From contig SFVK01000002.1 of assembly GCA_004561545.1 (NCBI GenBank), forward strand, positions 120,207 through 184,206: a DNA stretch of 64,000 nucleotides. Reading direction: 5' to 3'. The position numbers were made by a program, and so were the translations under genes. The DNA comes from a bacterium. GTDB lineage: Bacteria; Bacillota; Clostridia; Oscillospirales; Ruminococcaceae. This document shows positions 21,295 through 30,136 of the stretch, one piece after another. Position 1 is the first letter of the stretch; each line of letters begins with the position of its first letter. Under the pieces are notes generated by a model that ran no database searches, was not told where the DNA came from, and was given only the letters and a program-made list of their open reading frames with translations.

Positions 21295-22192
21295 TGCCCC
21301 CGTCACATCCAGCGTCTTTGTGGCGCTGGTGGGCCGCCCCAATGTGGGCAAATCCAGCCTGACCAACCATCTTGTGGGCGAGAAGGTCGCCATTGTGACC
21401 CAAAAACCCCAGACCACCCGCAACCGCATCACCGGCATCATCACAAAAGGCCCGGTGCAGTATGTGCTGCTGGACACCCCCGGCATCCACAAACCCCGCA
21501 ACCGTCTGGACTCCCGCATGACCCAGACCGCCGCAGCGAGCCTTAAGGATGTAGATGTCACCCTCATGCTCTTTGAGCCGGCGGGGGCGTTCACCGACTC
21601 GGAGCTCAATATGGTGGAAGCCCTGCGCAAAGCAGGCCCCGCCATTGCCGTCATCAACAAGGTGGACCTGCTCACCGATTTTGCGACGCTGGAGGCCCGC
21701 AAAAAGCAGGTGGAGGCCTTTGACGTCTTTGACAGCGTCACGGCCGTTTCCGCCAAAGACGGCACCGGCTGCGAGGCGCTGTTCCCTCTGCTGGGCGCCT
21801 ACGCCAACCCCGGCCCCCACTATTTTGACGACGAAGCCTTTACCGATATGCCCGAGAAGGAGCTGGTGGCCGAGCTGGTGCGGGAGAAGGCGCTGCTCTA
21901 TATGCGGGACGAAATCCCCCACGGCATCGCCGTCACGGTGGAGAGCTTCAAGGAGCGCCCCGACCAGGACCTCATTGATATCCAGGTGGAAATCTGCTGT
22001 GAACGCAAGAGCCACAAAGGCATGATTATCGGCAAGGGAGGCCAGATGCTCAAAAAGATTGCTTCCGCCGCCCGCCTGGACTGTGAGGAACTTTTGGGCG
22101 CCCGGGTCAACCTGCAATGCTGGGTCAAGGTGCGGGAGGACTGGCGCGACAATGACCGGATGCTGGACAACCTTGGCTTTGCCAAACCCTGA
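21272..22192 (+). CDS. era: GTPase Era
   Basis: This is a 306-residue GTPase that binds 16S rRNA during small-subunit assembly. G1 GRPNVGKSS, the switch TTRNRITGI, G3 DTPGIH, G4 NKVD and the C-terminal KH domain (GMIIGKGGQMLKKI) are all visible. ATG 21272 lies inside the dgkA end and has only a weak ribosome site (AGAAAGAG), suggesting coupling to dgkA translation. Confidence 0.96.
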   Translation: MPNTKPNNAPVTSSVFVALVGRPNVGKSSLTNHLVGEKVAIVTQKPQTTRNRITGIITKGPVQYVLLDTPGIHKPRNRLDSRMTQTAAASLKDVDVTLMLFEPAGAFTDSELNMVEALRKAGPAIAVINKVDLLTDFATLEARKKQVEAFDVFDSVTAVSAKDGTGCEALFPLLGAYANPGPHYFDDEAFTDMPEKELVAELVREKALLYMRDEIPHGIAVTVESFKERPDQDLIDIQVEICCERKSHKGMIIGKGGQMLKKIASAARLDCEELLGARVNLQCWVKVREDWRDNDRMLDNLGFAKP

Positions 22193-22275
22193 CCCCGCAT
22201 TCATACTTGGACAACTTTTCCACGGATGAAAGTGTATCATGGATGGTATCCTAACCTGAAAAGGAGGCGCCAGCC

Positions 22276-22488
22276 ATGATTTCGTCTGACCCGGATGCGA
22301 TCCGTGCCGCCCAGTGGCAGAAATTTGCCGCTTCGGGCAGCGTGTATGATTATCTCGACTATCTGAGCGCAAAATCGCAGCAGCCGTCTGCGGGAGGAAA
22401 TGATGCAGATCACAACAATGGGCCTGGTGCTGCGGACGGTGCGGGTGGGGGAAGCCGATCAGATTCTGACCATTCTTTCACCGGATAA
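22276..22488 (+). CDS. YqzL-like small protein
   Basis: The first 45 codons encode WQKFAASGSVYDYLDYLSAK, which fits the short YqzL pattern (W-x-x-F-x-x-[ST]-G-x-[IV]-x-x-Y-L) found between era and recO in many Firmicutes. AAAAGGAGG stands just before the ATG. The frame runs on to 22488, overlapping recO by about 85 bases, so the last 25 residues are low-complexity. Function of YqzL is unknown. Confidence 0.6.
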   Translation: MISSDPDAIRAAQWQKFAASGSVYDYLDYLSAKSQQPSAGGNDADHNNGPGAADGAGGGSRSDSDHSFTG

Positions 22489-23152
22489 GGGCCTCATTTC
22501 GGCCTCCGCGCGGGGAAGCCTGCGGCTGAAAAACAAGCTGTTCAGCGGCTGCGGGCTTTTTTGTTATTCCGAGTTCACCCTGACCACCGGGCGCAAAAGC
22601 AGCTTTGTGGATGCCGCCACCGTGGTCCGGGTGTTCCATGGGTTAAGCAAAACGGTGGAGGGCATGGCACTGGCGGCATATCTGGCCGAAATGGCCGCCG
22701 CCCTTGCCCCCGAACCGCCGGAGTCTGCCGACTTTCTGCGCCTCATGCTCAATACCTTTTACATGATCGGCGAACAAAAACGTCCTCTGCTCCAGCTCAA
22801 GGCCATCTGTGAGCTGCGCGCCATGACCCAGACCGGCTATATGCCCGATGTGGTTGCCTGCGACGGGTGCGGCCGTTATGACGGCTGTGATTTTTACCTG
22901 GACCCCGCCGAGGGTCGTCTGCTGTGTGCCGACTGCGCCGCAAAAGCGATGCGCGCGCCCAATCTGGACCCCGGCGCCCTCTATGCGCTGCGCCATATCT
23001 GCCTGGCGGAGGATGACAAGCTGTTTAACTTTACCCTTTCGGAGCCCAGTCTCAAACGGCTCGGCAGGGCCAGTGAGCAATATCTGCTGGCCCATCTGGA
23101 GTATTGCCCCAAGAGTCTGGAATTTCTGAAATCCGTTTTGAATCAGGAGTAA
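22403..23152 (+). CDS. recO: DNA repair protein RecO
   Basis: This is a 249-residue recombination mediator that helps RecA load with RecR. The N-terminal OB fold opens with TMGLVLRTVRVGEADQI. A zinc-finger-like C-x2-C ... C-x2-C (CDGCGRYDGC ... CADCA) sits near residue 155. Ribosome site GGGAGG (22392-22397) favours the ATG at 22403 over that at 22400. It follows era/yqzL and precedes mutS2 by 10 bases. Confidence 0.93.
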   Translation: MQITTMGLVLRTVRVGEADQILTILSPDKGLISASARGSLRLKNKLFSGCGLFCYSEFTLTTGRKSSFVDAATVVRVFHGLSKTVEGMALAAYLAEMAAALAPEPPESADFLRLMLNTFYMIGEQKRPLLQLKAICELRAMTQTGYMPDVVACDGCGRYDGCDFYLDPAEGRLLCADCAAKAMRAPNLDPGALYALRHICLAEDDKLFNFTLSEPSLKRLGRASEQYLLAHLEYCPKSLEFLKSVLNQE

Positions 23153-23162
23153 TCAAATATTT

Positions 23163-25538
23163 ATGGACCTTTCCTATCGATCCACCCTGGAACTGGATAA
23201 AATTATCAACCGCGCCGTGGAGCTCTGCACCTGCGCCGAGACCAAGGACATGATGCGGGACATCCAGCCCTTTGCCACCACCGAGGAGGAGCGCTATGCC
23301 CTCGCCCAGACCAACGCCGTCAATTCGCTGCTGCTCAAAAACGGCAGTCCCCGGTTCGGCGCGGTGCGGGAGGCACGCCGCATTGTGGCCCACGCGGCCA
23401 AGGGCGGCATTCTTTCCATGGGGGAACTGCTGGAAATTGCCGCCACGCTGCGCAATTTTTCCGGCCTGTCCCAATGGTACGGCCTGACGGACCACGAGAT
23501 GCTGCCCACCGACGACCTGTTTTTCTCGCTGGCGCCCCAGCCGGTTCTGGAAAAGCAGATCACCGACTGCATCCTCTCCCCCGAGGAGATGGCCGATACC
23601 GCCTCGGTCACGCTGCATGACCTGCGCCGCCGCATCCGTGCCACCGAGGACTCCATCCGCACCAAACTGGACAACATCATCAAAAATTCCACCACCAACA
23701 AATTTTTGCAGGACGCGGTGGTTTCGCTGCGCAACGGCCGTTATGTGGTGCCCGTCCGGGCCGAGTATCGCGGCGAGGTGGGCGGCGTCATCCATGACGT
23801 TTCCTCCAGCGGCTCCACCGTCTTTGTGGAGCCCACCGCCGTGGTGGAGGCCAACGCCCGCATCATGCAGCTGCGCGCCCAGGAGCAGGAGGAAATTGCC
23901 CGCATCCTCTCCGCCTTCTCGGCCCAGGTGGCAAATCTGGAACCCCAGTTCAGTTACAGCTATGACGCCATGCTCCAGATTGACCTGCTGCTGGCCAAGG
24001 CACGGCTGGCGGTGGAGCAGAACGCCTTTATGCCCCAGGTGAACGACGCCTGCCGGTTCCACCTCAAAAAGGCGCGCCATCCTCTCATTGACAAGAAAAA
24101 AGTCGTCCCCGTGGACATTGCCCTGGGGGACGAGTACGATACGCTGGTGATCACCGGCCCCAACACCGGCGGCAAGACGGTCAGCCTTAAGACGGCGGGC
24201 CTGCTCAATGCCATGGCCCAGCACGGTTTCCTGATCCCGGCCCACGAGAGCAGCACCGTCTGCCACTTTGAGGAATATCTGGTGGATATCGGCGATGAGC
24301 AGAGCATTGAACAGAGCCTTTCCACCTTCTCGGGCCATATGAAGCGCATCACCGGCATTCTGGAACTGGCCGGGCCGGATACCCTCACGCTTCTGGATGA
24401 GCTGGGCGCCGGCACCGACCCCGCCGAGGGCGCGGCGCTGGCCGTCAGCATTCTGGAGCAGCTGCGCCGTCAGGGCACGCTGCTCATGGCCACCACCCAT
24501 TACGCCGAGCTGAAAATCTATGCGCTGGAAACCCCCGGCGTGGTCAACGCCAGCTGTGAGTTTGATGTGGAGAGCCTGTGCCCCACCTACCGCCTCAGCG
24601 TGGGTGTGCCGGGCAAATCCAACGCCTTCCTCATCAGCGCGCGTCTGGGCATCCCGGAAACCGTCATCGACGCCGCGCGGGGCCATATGTCCAGCGATGA
24701 CAAGCGGCTGGACAGCGTTCTGGCCCAGCTGGATGACCTCAAATTACAGCTCAAGGCTGCCCAGGATGAGGCGGAAAAGGCCCGCTATGAGGCCGAGCAT
24801 GCCCTGGAGAGCGCCGAGAAAAAGCGGGATGCCCTCATCCGCCAGGGGGAGGAGGAGCTGGAAGCCGCCCGCCGCAAGGCCCACGATCTGGTGCAGCAGG
24901 TGCAGAACGATGCCTATGCCCTGACCGATGAGCTGCGCAAGCTCCAGAAGGATGAAAAGACCAGCGCCGCCGCCCGTGCCGTCCGCGCCCGGGAAATTGC
25001 CCGGCGCGATACCGAGGCCATGCTCACCCGCACCGAGAAAAAACAGCCGCCCCGCCAGTTTGTGCCCCTCAAGGAAGTGTCCCCCGGGCAGGAGGTGGTC
25101 ATCGCGGAGCTCAACCAGCATGCCGTGGTGCTCTCCCGCCCCGACAAGAACGGCATGGTGGAGGTCCGGGCCGGAATCCTCAAAACCAAGGTGCCTCTTT
25201 CCGGCCTGTGTGCGCCTGACAAGATGGACAAGCGCACCGTCAAGCCTGAGCCGCCCCGCACCCGTACCCGGGTGGAGCTCAACCATGACCGCAAGTCCAG
25301 CATGGAACTCAACCTTCTGGGCTATACGGTGGAGGAGGCCCTGGCCGAGGTGGACCGGTTCCTGGACCACGCCATGTTGTCCAACCAGAACACCGTCTAC
25401 CTCATTCACGGCAATGGCACCGGCGCGCTGCGCAATGCTATCCAGAAACATCTGCGCACCCATCGCGGCGTCAAATCCTTCCGCCTGGGCCGTTATGGCG
25501 AAGGCGAGAGCGGTGTGACGGTGGTGGAGCTGAAATGA
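23163..25538 (+). CDS. mutS2: Endonuclease MutS2
   Basis: This 791-residue MutS-family ATPase acts on branched DNA and on collided ribosomes (RqcU role in Bacillus). Core domains carry Walker A GPNTGGKTVSLKT and TLLDELGAGTDPAEG. A long coiled-coil linker spans about 520-640, and the C-terminal Smr nuclease domain has LNLLGYTVEEAL and LIHGNGTGALR. Full family length. Presence of rqcP at 47931 is consistent with a ribosome rescue role. Confidence 0.95.
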   Translation: MDLSYRSTLELDKIINRAVELCTCAETKDMMRDIQPFATTEEERYALAQTNAVNSLLLKNGSPRFGAVREARRIVAHAAKGGILSMGELLEIAATLRNFSGLSQWYGLTDHEMLPTDDLFFSLAPQPVLEKQITDCILSPEEMADTASVTLHDLRRRIRATEDSIRTKLDNIIKNSTTNKFLQDAVVSLRNGRYVVPVRAEYRGEVGGVIHDVSSSGSTVFVEPTAVVEANARIMQLRAQEQEEIARILSAFSAQVANLEPQFSYSYDAMLQIDLLLAKARLAVEQNAFMPQVNDACRFHLKKARHPLIDKKKVVPVDIALGDEYDTLVITGPNTGGKTVSLKTAGLLNAMAQHGFLIPAHESSTVCHFEEYLVDIGDEQSIEQSLSTFSGHMKRITGILELAGPDTLTLLDELGAGTDPAEGAALAVSILEQLRRQGTLLMATTHYAELKIYALETPGVVNASCEFDVESLCPTYRLSVGVPGKSNAFLISARLGIPETVIDAARGHMSSDDKRLDSVLAQLDDLKLQLKAAQDEAEKARYEAEHALESAEKKRDALIRQGEEELEAARRKAHDLVQQVQNDAYALTDELRKLQKDEKTSAAARAVRAREIARRDTEAMLTRTEKKQPPRQFVPLKEVSPGQEVVIAELNQHAVVLSRPDKNGMVEVRAGILKTKVPLSGLCAPDKMDKRTVKPEPPRTRTRVELNHDRKSSMELNLLGYTVEEALAEVDRFLDHAMLSNQNTVYLIHGNGTGALRNAIQKHLRTHRGVKSFRLGRYGEGESGVTVVELK

Positions 25539-25655
25539 AGGCTCCTGTCACCGGACAGTTTTGCCCTTTTAACCATGGCACCGGTCGGGTATCTGTGCTA
25601 GAATGGGAACATTAAAATGGGATCAATGAATTCCAGTGGGAAAGAGGCGTCTACC

Positions 25656-26594
25656 ATGAAAACCGATTTGGAAAGTGCCCGCGGTTTTGCCATCACCCTG
25701 GGCCATCGGGCGGTGCAGGATGTCCGCCGCGACGGGTTTCGTCAACTGCGCAATTATGTGGATATGTGTGCCATCCTGGCCAAAAAGGAAACGCAGAAGC
25801 GTTTTTTTGACTATGCCCAAAAGCTCCTGGAGCGCACCGACAGCCTGTATTACGGGCTGGTCCGCCGCCTGGTGGAGGAAGTGCGGGAGGAAGTCATCTG
25901 CAATGTGGGCATCAATCTGGGGTTTGATTCCCTCATCTACGGCGCGTCCCGCATCAAGGCGGAGGGCAACCGGGATACCTCCTGGAGCAACGTGGCCATC
26001 GCGGATGCCGAGGGCCTGGATGCAGCGGTCTCCGCAGCCGAGAACGCGGGCAGCTTTGCCTGGGTTTTTGCGCTGACACGCCCCCTGACCGCCCGGACGG
26101 TGCAGATCATCCGCAACCATCCTTACAGCGTTTTCTTTGTGCTGGCTGACCCTGCCCTCATGACACCGGAGACCGTTATGCTGCTGGAACCATGTGTCAA
26201 TGCGGTGGAGCTGCTTTTTCTCCATGAACCGGAACTGACCAGCGAGGCCTGTGAGGCTGCCCGCGACATGAAGCACCGTAAAATGTTCTGCGGTTTTCTT
26301 GTGGAGCTGGACGAGGCGGGGGCCACCCAGGCCATGCAGCCGGACTGGCTGGATGTCTTGGCCCAGTACAGTATGTTCTGTATCTATGCCCGAAAGCCGG
26401 ATATGACGGAGGAAACATCCCGGAATCTCCACACCCAGATCGTTCACAGCCGGGAGGAAGTGGTGCAGGTCCCGCTCCTGCTTTTTGACTGGGAAGAGGA
26501 CCTGCGCCAGATCGGCACCGTTGCCTCCCCGGGCGCTGTCCCCGGCCGCTGCCTGCCTGAAGGGGAGACCTTCCCGCTGAATCTCGATTATTGA
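25656..26594 (+). CDS. Unrecognised 312-residue protein
   Basis: A soluble protein without signal peptide or clear membrane segment; I do not recognise the family. The N-terminal third is helical and charged (ARGFAITLGHRAVQDVRR, AKKETQKRFFDYAQKLL). The middle has a run of alternating short hydrophobic strands (VICNVGINLGFDSLIYG, SFAWVFALTRPLT, YSVFFVLADPALM, AVELLFLHEPEL, KMFCGFLVELDE) that suggest a TIM-barrel-like alpha/beta fold. ATG 25656 is 8 bases after GGGAAAGAGG. An extended -10 (TGCTAGAAT, 25596-25604) would start transcription near 25611. An ATG at 25617 is less likely because it would be nearly leaderless. Confidence 0.75.
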   Translation: MKTDLESARGFAITLGHRAVQDVRRDGFRQLRNYVDMCAILAKKETQKRFFDYAQKLLERTDSLYYGLVRRLVEEVREEVICNVGINLGFDSLIYGASRIKAEGNRDTSWSNVAIADAEGLDAAVSAAENAGSFAWVFALTRPLTARTVQIIRNHPYSVFFVLADPALMTPETVMLLEPCVNAVELLFLHEPELTSEACEAARDMKHRKMFCGFLVELDEAGATQAMQPDWLDVLAQYSMFCIYARKPDMTEETSRNLHTQIVHSREEVVQVPLLLFDWEEDLRQIGTVASPGAVPGRCLPEGETFPLNLDY

Positions 26595-26614
26595 AGAAAA
26601 GAAGAAAAACAATC

Positions 26615-26670
26615 AAAAGAACCGTGCGATGTCCGTATTCTCTGTGAGATACAGCTGCACGGTTCTTTTT
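26615..26670. terminator. bidirectional terminator
   Basis: AAAAGAACCGTGC (26615-26627) pairs with GCACGGTTCTTTT (26657-26669) around a 29-base loop region, giving T-runs in both directions. It separates the convergent unknown gene and the TetR gene. Confidence 0.85.
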
Positions 26671-26699
26671 GATTGGATGTCCCATATTTTTCGGCGGGG

Positions 26700-27278
26700 T
26701 CAGCGGTCCGCCGGTGGCTCATCCGAAAGATCATACCCCAGAATCTGCATAATACCGCCGGTACACAAGGTGCGCAGACAGTCATAGGTGTCGGAAAGCC
26801 CCGGCCCCCGCATACCGCCCCGCACCCAGGAAATCAGAATTCCCATGAGCGCTCCGGCCAGGAAATCCCCGGCAAAACGCTGCTCCCGCTCGCTGGCACG
26901 GGGGTTGGAGAGCGCCATCCGCTGTGCGAACAGATCGCTGGCAAAGTGGAAAATATAATCCATCAGGCAGTTCTGCCCGGTATAAGCCAGTGCGTTGGTA
27001 TAAAAGACCTTGTTTTCCCTGAAATAGCTCTCCATATCCCACAGCAGTTCCGGCCAGTTGGAATAATGTCCGTGCTCCACCAGAAACTGGGTGATTCCGC
27101 TCTGGAAATACCAGTTTACCAGGTCGAATTTGTCCTCAAAGTGGTAATAGAATGTGTTGCGGCCGACCCCCGCCTGGTCCACGATATCGTTGACCGAAAT
27201 CCTCTCCAGCGGGGTGGTTTCCATCAGCTCCATCAGACTTTGGGCCAGCAGCAGTTTTGTCTTGTTGGTGCGGGACAT
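26700..27278 (-). CDS. TetR/AcrR-family regulator, DhaS-like
   Basis: This 192-residue regulator has the TetR helix-turn-helix at the N terminus (ERISVNDIVDQAGVGRNTFYYHFEDKF, residues about 23-49) and a C-terminal domain with YFRENKVFYTNAL, typical of DhaS/TetR_C_7-type members. ATG 27278 (minus) follows AAAGGAG. It is divergent from spoIVB, with about 200 bases between, and no obvious target gene is adjacent. Ligand unknown. Confidence 0.85.
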   Translation of the reverse strand: MSRTNKTKLLLAQSLMELMETTPLERISVNDIVDQAGVGRNTFYYHFEDKFDLVNWYFQSGITQFLVEHGHYSNWPELLWDMESYFRENKVFYTNALAYTGQNCLMDYIFHFASDLFAQRMALSNPRASEREQRFAGDFLAGALMGILISWVRGGMRGPGLSDTYDCLRTLCTGGIMQILGYDLSDEPPADR

Positions 27279-27476
27279 GACGTACTCCTTTTCCCTTGGT
27301 TTTTTCTGTCTGTTTTGTAACACATTCCCATTATAGCACATTTTTTTGCAATTTCCACCAACATTCCCCCTGGTTTTGTTTAAAAAATGTTATATCCCCT
27401 TTGCGTTAGCGGATTCCAGAATCTGTCAGCGGCCTGCCTTGCGCTTTTGCACATACTGATGGCAGGAGGGATTTGT

Positions 27477-28697
27477 ATGCCCCGAACACCCAAATCAAAA
27501 CGTCTGCGCCGCGCTGCTGCGGCGCTTGCCGCCGCCGTGCTGTTGTCTGCCGGCGGCTTTGCCGCGCTGCGCACGGCGCTGCCCGATACTTTTATCGTTG
27601 CTCCCGGTGAGACACTGACCATCGAAAGCCTGCCTTTCCTCACGGTCCGCACCCCGGCGCGCTCCGGCGCCGCCCCGGTGGGCAGCACGGCGGACCCTTC
27701 CGGCGGCAATCAGGTGATCACACTGCTGGGCATTCCCATCAAGACGGTGCGCACCGTCACCCAGACGCGGCGCCAAGTCACCGTCTGCGGAACCCCCTTT
27801 GGCATCAAGATGTTCTCAGACGGCGCCCTCATTGTGGCGTTCAGCGATCTGCATACCGATCTCGGAACCGAGAATCCCGCCAAGGAGGCCGGGTTGCGTC
27901 TGGGGGATGTGATTGTCTCGGCCAACGGCCAGCCGGTGCGCACCAATGAGGAACTGACCCAGGCCATCTCCGCCGCAGGGGGCAGCGCACTGCAAATCGT
28001 TTACCGGCGGGACGATGCGACCCACAGCTGCACGTTGACCCCTGTGCAGGATCGGGACAGCGGAAGTTGGCGCGCGGGCATCTGGGTGCGGGATTCCTCC
28101 GCAGGCATCGGAACCCTGACCTTTGTGGACCCCTCCAACAATACCTTTGCGGGGCTTGGCCACGCCATTTCGGACAGCGACACCGGCACCAATCTGCCTC
28201 TGCTCACCGGCGAGATTGTTCCTGTCACCATCACCGGCTGCATCAAAGGCTCGGCGGGGTCCCCCGGTCAGCTCAAGGGCGAGTTTACCGGCGGCGCGGC
28301 CCTGGGGGCTGTGCAGGCCAACGACCTGACGGGGGTATATGGCACCCTTGCCGAGGGGGCCAAAGTGGAGGGAACCACAATGCTCGTGGCCAATATGCAG
28401 GAGATTGAACTGGGGGATGCGGAGATCTTGACCACCATTTCCGGCACCACGCCGCGCCGCTGCAAGGTGCGCATTGAGCGGGTCAATATGACGGCGGGGG
28501 ACCCCAACCGCAATCTGATGATCCGCGTGACCGACCCGGACCTGCTTCAGGCCACCGGCGGGATTGTGCAGGGGATGAGCGGCAGCCCGATTATCCAGGA
28601 CGGCAAGCTGGCGGGCGCTGTCACCCATGTTTTGGTGAATGATCCGACGCGGGGATATGGAATTTTTATCGAAAATATGTTGGACGCCTCGGAATGA
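27477..28697 (+). CDS. spoIVB: SpoIVB-family serine peptidase
   Basis: This 406-residue secreted or membrane-tethered S55 peptidase cleaves SpoIVFA in the sigma-K checkpoint in Bacillus. An N-terminal membrane anchor (about 12-30) is followed by a PDZ domain (GLRLGDVIVSANGQPVRTNEEL) and the catalytic domain, with GHAISD (catalytic His), GMSGSPIIQDGKLAGAVTH (catalytic Ser) and VNDPTRGYGIFIENML. All catalytic residues appear intact. ATG 27477 follows GGAGGG. It sits upstream of spo0A, the conserved order in spore formers. Confidence 0.93.
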   Translation: MPRTPKSKRLRRAAAALAAAVLLSAGGFAALRTALPDTFIVAPGETLTIESLPFLTVRTPARSGAAPVGSTADPSGGNQVITLLGIPIKTVRTVTQTRRQVTVCGTPFGIKMFSDGALIVAFSDLHTDLGTENPAKEAGLRLGDVIVSANGQPVRTNEELTQAISAAGGSALQIVYRRDDATHSCTLTPVQDRDSGSWRAGIWVRDSSAGIGTLTFVDPSNNTFAGLGHAISDSDTGTNLPLLTGEIVPVTITGCIKGSAGSPGQLKGEFTGGAALGAVQANDLTGVYGTLAEGAKVEGTTMLVANMQEIELGDAEILTTISGTTPRRCKVRIERVNMTAGDPNRNLMIRVTDPDLLQATGGIVQGMSGSPIIQDGKLAGAVTHVLVNDPTRGYGIFIENMLDASE

Positions 28698-29179
28698 CCG
28701 GGGAAGTCTGTTTTGTCTTGCCGTTGAATCTTTTTTTAAAAAATAAAAGCACTCGTTATTGATTTTTTGATCCCGGTTTCGGTGACGATCCGGCCAGGTC
28801 CGGGACAGCCCCATTTTGTGTTTTCATCCCATCCCGGAAGCCGCCGGCCCGATCCCGCAAAGCCTGTGCCGGGACCTGGGCGGACATTTTTCCCCGCCGG
28901 ATGGGGTGAATTGGGAGAATTGCCCGGGAAAAGCCCGCAGGGGATCTTTTTGCCGGAAATGGTAAAACAGGAAGAGAAAAGGAAAAATGAAAGAGAAGAA
29001 AATCGCCATGAAAACAGGCGAAAAACTAGGGATTCCCAGGATGGTTGTCGAATTTTGACAGAATTTGGCAAAAGAAAGGGAACGAAACCTCTTGCATGAT
29101 TTGGTAAAATATGGTAGTATTACCATCGTAAAGAGAACGACCGCGGCGAATCCCGCTGCTGACTGAGGAGAGGAATACG
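28698..29179 (+). promoter_or_regulatory. 482-base spoIVB-spo0A intergenic region with 0A box and promoter
   Basis: No gene is supported here. An AT-rich tract with a T7/A6 run (about 28730-28745) is followed by GC-rich sequence, then a purine-rich stretch (28960-29040). TTGTCGAA (29045-29052) matches the Spo0A box (TGNCGAA). A sigma-A promoter follows: TTGCAT (29092-29097), 17-base spacer, TAGTAT (29115-29120). A TTGACA at 29055-29060 has no matching -10. The arrangement fits autoregulation of spo0A. The spo0A ribosome site GAGGAGAGG lies at 29165-29173. Confidence 0.65.
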
Positions 29180-29941
29180 ATGGAAAAGATTAAGTTTTTG
29201 ATGACCGACACCGGCGCCCAAACCACGGAACTTTGCAAGCGAGCCCTGGAGGCAAAGGGCGTCGATGTGACCGTCTGCGAGAAAAACGGCTCCAAGGCGC
29301 TCAAGGCCCTGCTGGAACTTCATCCCCAGGCGGTGCTGCTGGACGCGTTCATGCCGGATCTGGATGCCATCACCGTCAAGCAGCGCTATGAAACCCAGGA
29401 CACCCGCGGAACCCGCACTGCTTTCTTTGTCACCGGCGCATTCCAGAGCGAAGAGGTGGAGCAGGACCTGCTGGACAATGGCTTCTCCTTTTTCTTTGTC
29501 AAGCCCTTTGACGAGAGTGTGCTGGTCAGCCGGGTGCTCAAGGCAGCCGGCACCCCCAGCCGTCCCCAGCCCGCGTCCCAGGATTCCGACGAGCTGACGG
29601 TCACCGAAATCCTTCATCAGGTGGGTGTGCCGGCCCACATCAAGGGGTATCAGTTCCTCCGGGATGCCATTCTGCTGGCCGTGGAGGATCATGAGTACAT
29701 CAACGCCGTCACCAAGCGCCTGTATCCCGAGATCGCCAAGCGCAACGGCACCACGGCTTCCCGGGTTGAGCGCGCCATCCGCCATGCCATCGAGGTGGCC
29801 TGGGACCGTGGGGATGTGGATACCCTCAACAGCTATTTCGGCTATACCATCCACAATCTGCGCGGCAAGCCCACCAACAGCGAGTTTATTGCCATGATTG
29901 CCGACAAGATCCGCCTGGATAAAAAGCAGCGCCGGGCATGA
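29180..29941 (+). CDS. spo0A: Sporulation master regulator Spo0A
   Basis: This 253-residue response regulator controls entry into sporulation or stationary-phase programmes. The receiver domain (1-120) keeps the phospho-acceptor Asp about 55 (VLLDAFMPD), Thr about 85 and the Lys of FVKPFD. However, the N-terminal acidic pair ADDN of Bacillus is TDTG, so one Mg-binding Asp is lost. The C-terminal DNA-binding domain is highly conserved (VGVPAHIKGYQFLRDAI, TTASRVERAIRHAIEVAW, FGYTIHN, KPTNSEFIAMIADK). Spo0A-dependent control may therefore persist with altered phosphorylation. Confidence 0.97.
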   Translation: MEKIKFLMTDTGAQTTELCKRALEAKGVDVTVCEKNGSKALKALLELHPQAVLLDAFMPDLDAITVKQRYETQDTRGTRTAFFVTGAFQSEEVEQDLLDNGFSFFFVKPFDESVLVSRVLKAAGTPSRPQPASQDSDELTVTEILHQVGVPAHIKGYQFLRDAILLAVEDHEYINAVTKRLYPEIAKRNGTTASRVERAIRHAIEVAWDRGDVDTLNSYFGYTIHNLRGKPTNSEFIAMIADKIRLDKKQRRA

Positions 29942-29988
29942 CGCGCTCGGACTCCGGCTGCCGCGCCGCAAAACAGAACCGCTATTTC

Positions 29989-30018
29989 GCCCCGCCGGGA
30001 CCCCGGCGGGGCCTCTTT
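29989..30018 (+). terminator. terminator of spo0A
   Basis: GCCCCGCCGGG (29989-29999) pairs with CCCGGCGGGGC (30002-30012), followed by CTCTTTTG. Confidence 0.8.
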
Positions 30019-30136
30019 TGTCCGGCTTGCTCAAACTGCGCGGTTCGGGTCGTTTTTTCATAAAAGGATGGTGGATTTTTCCGGTGGGGTTTTGTATAAT
30101 AAGGTCAGAAACCAAGAATTGTGTGAGGTGTGTTCT

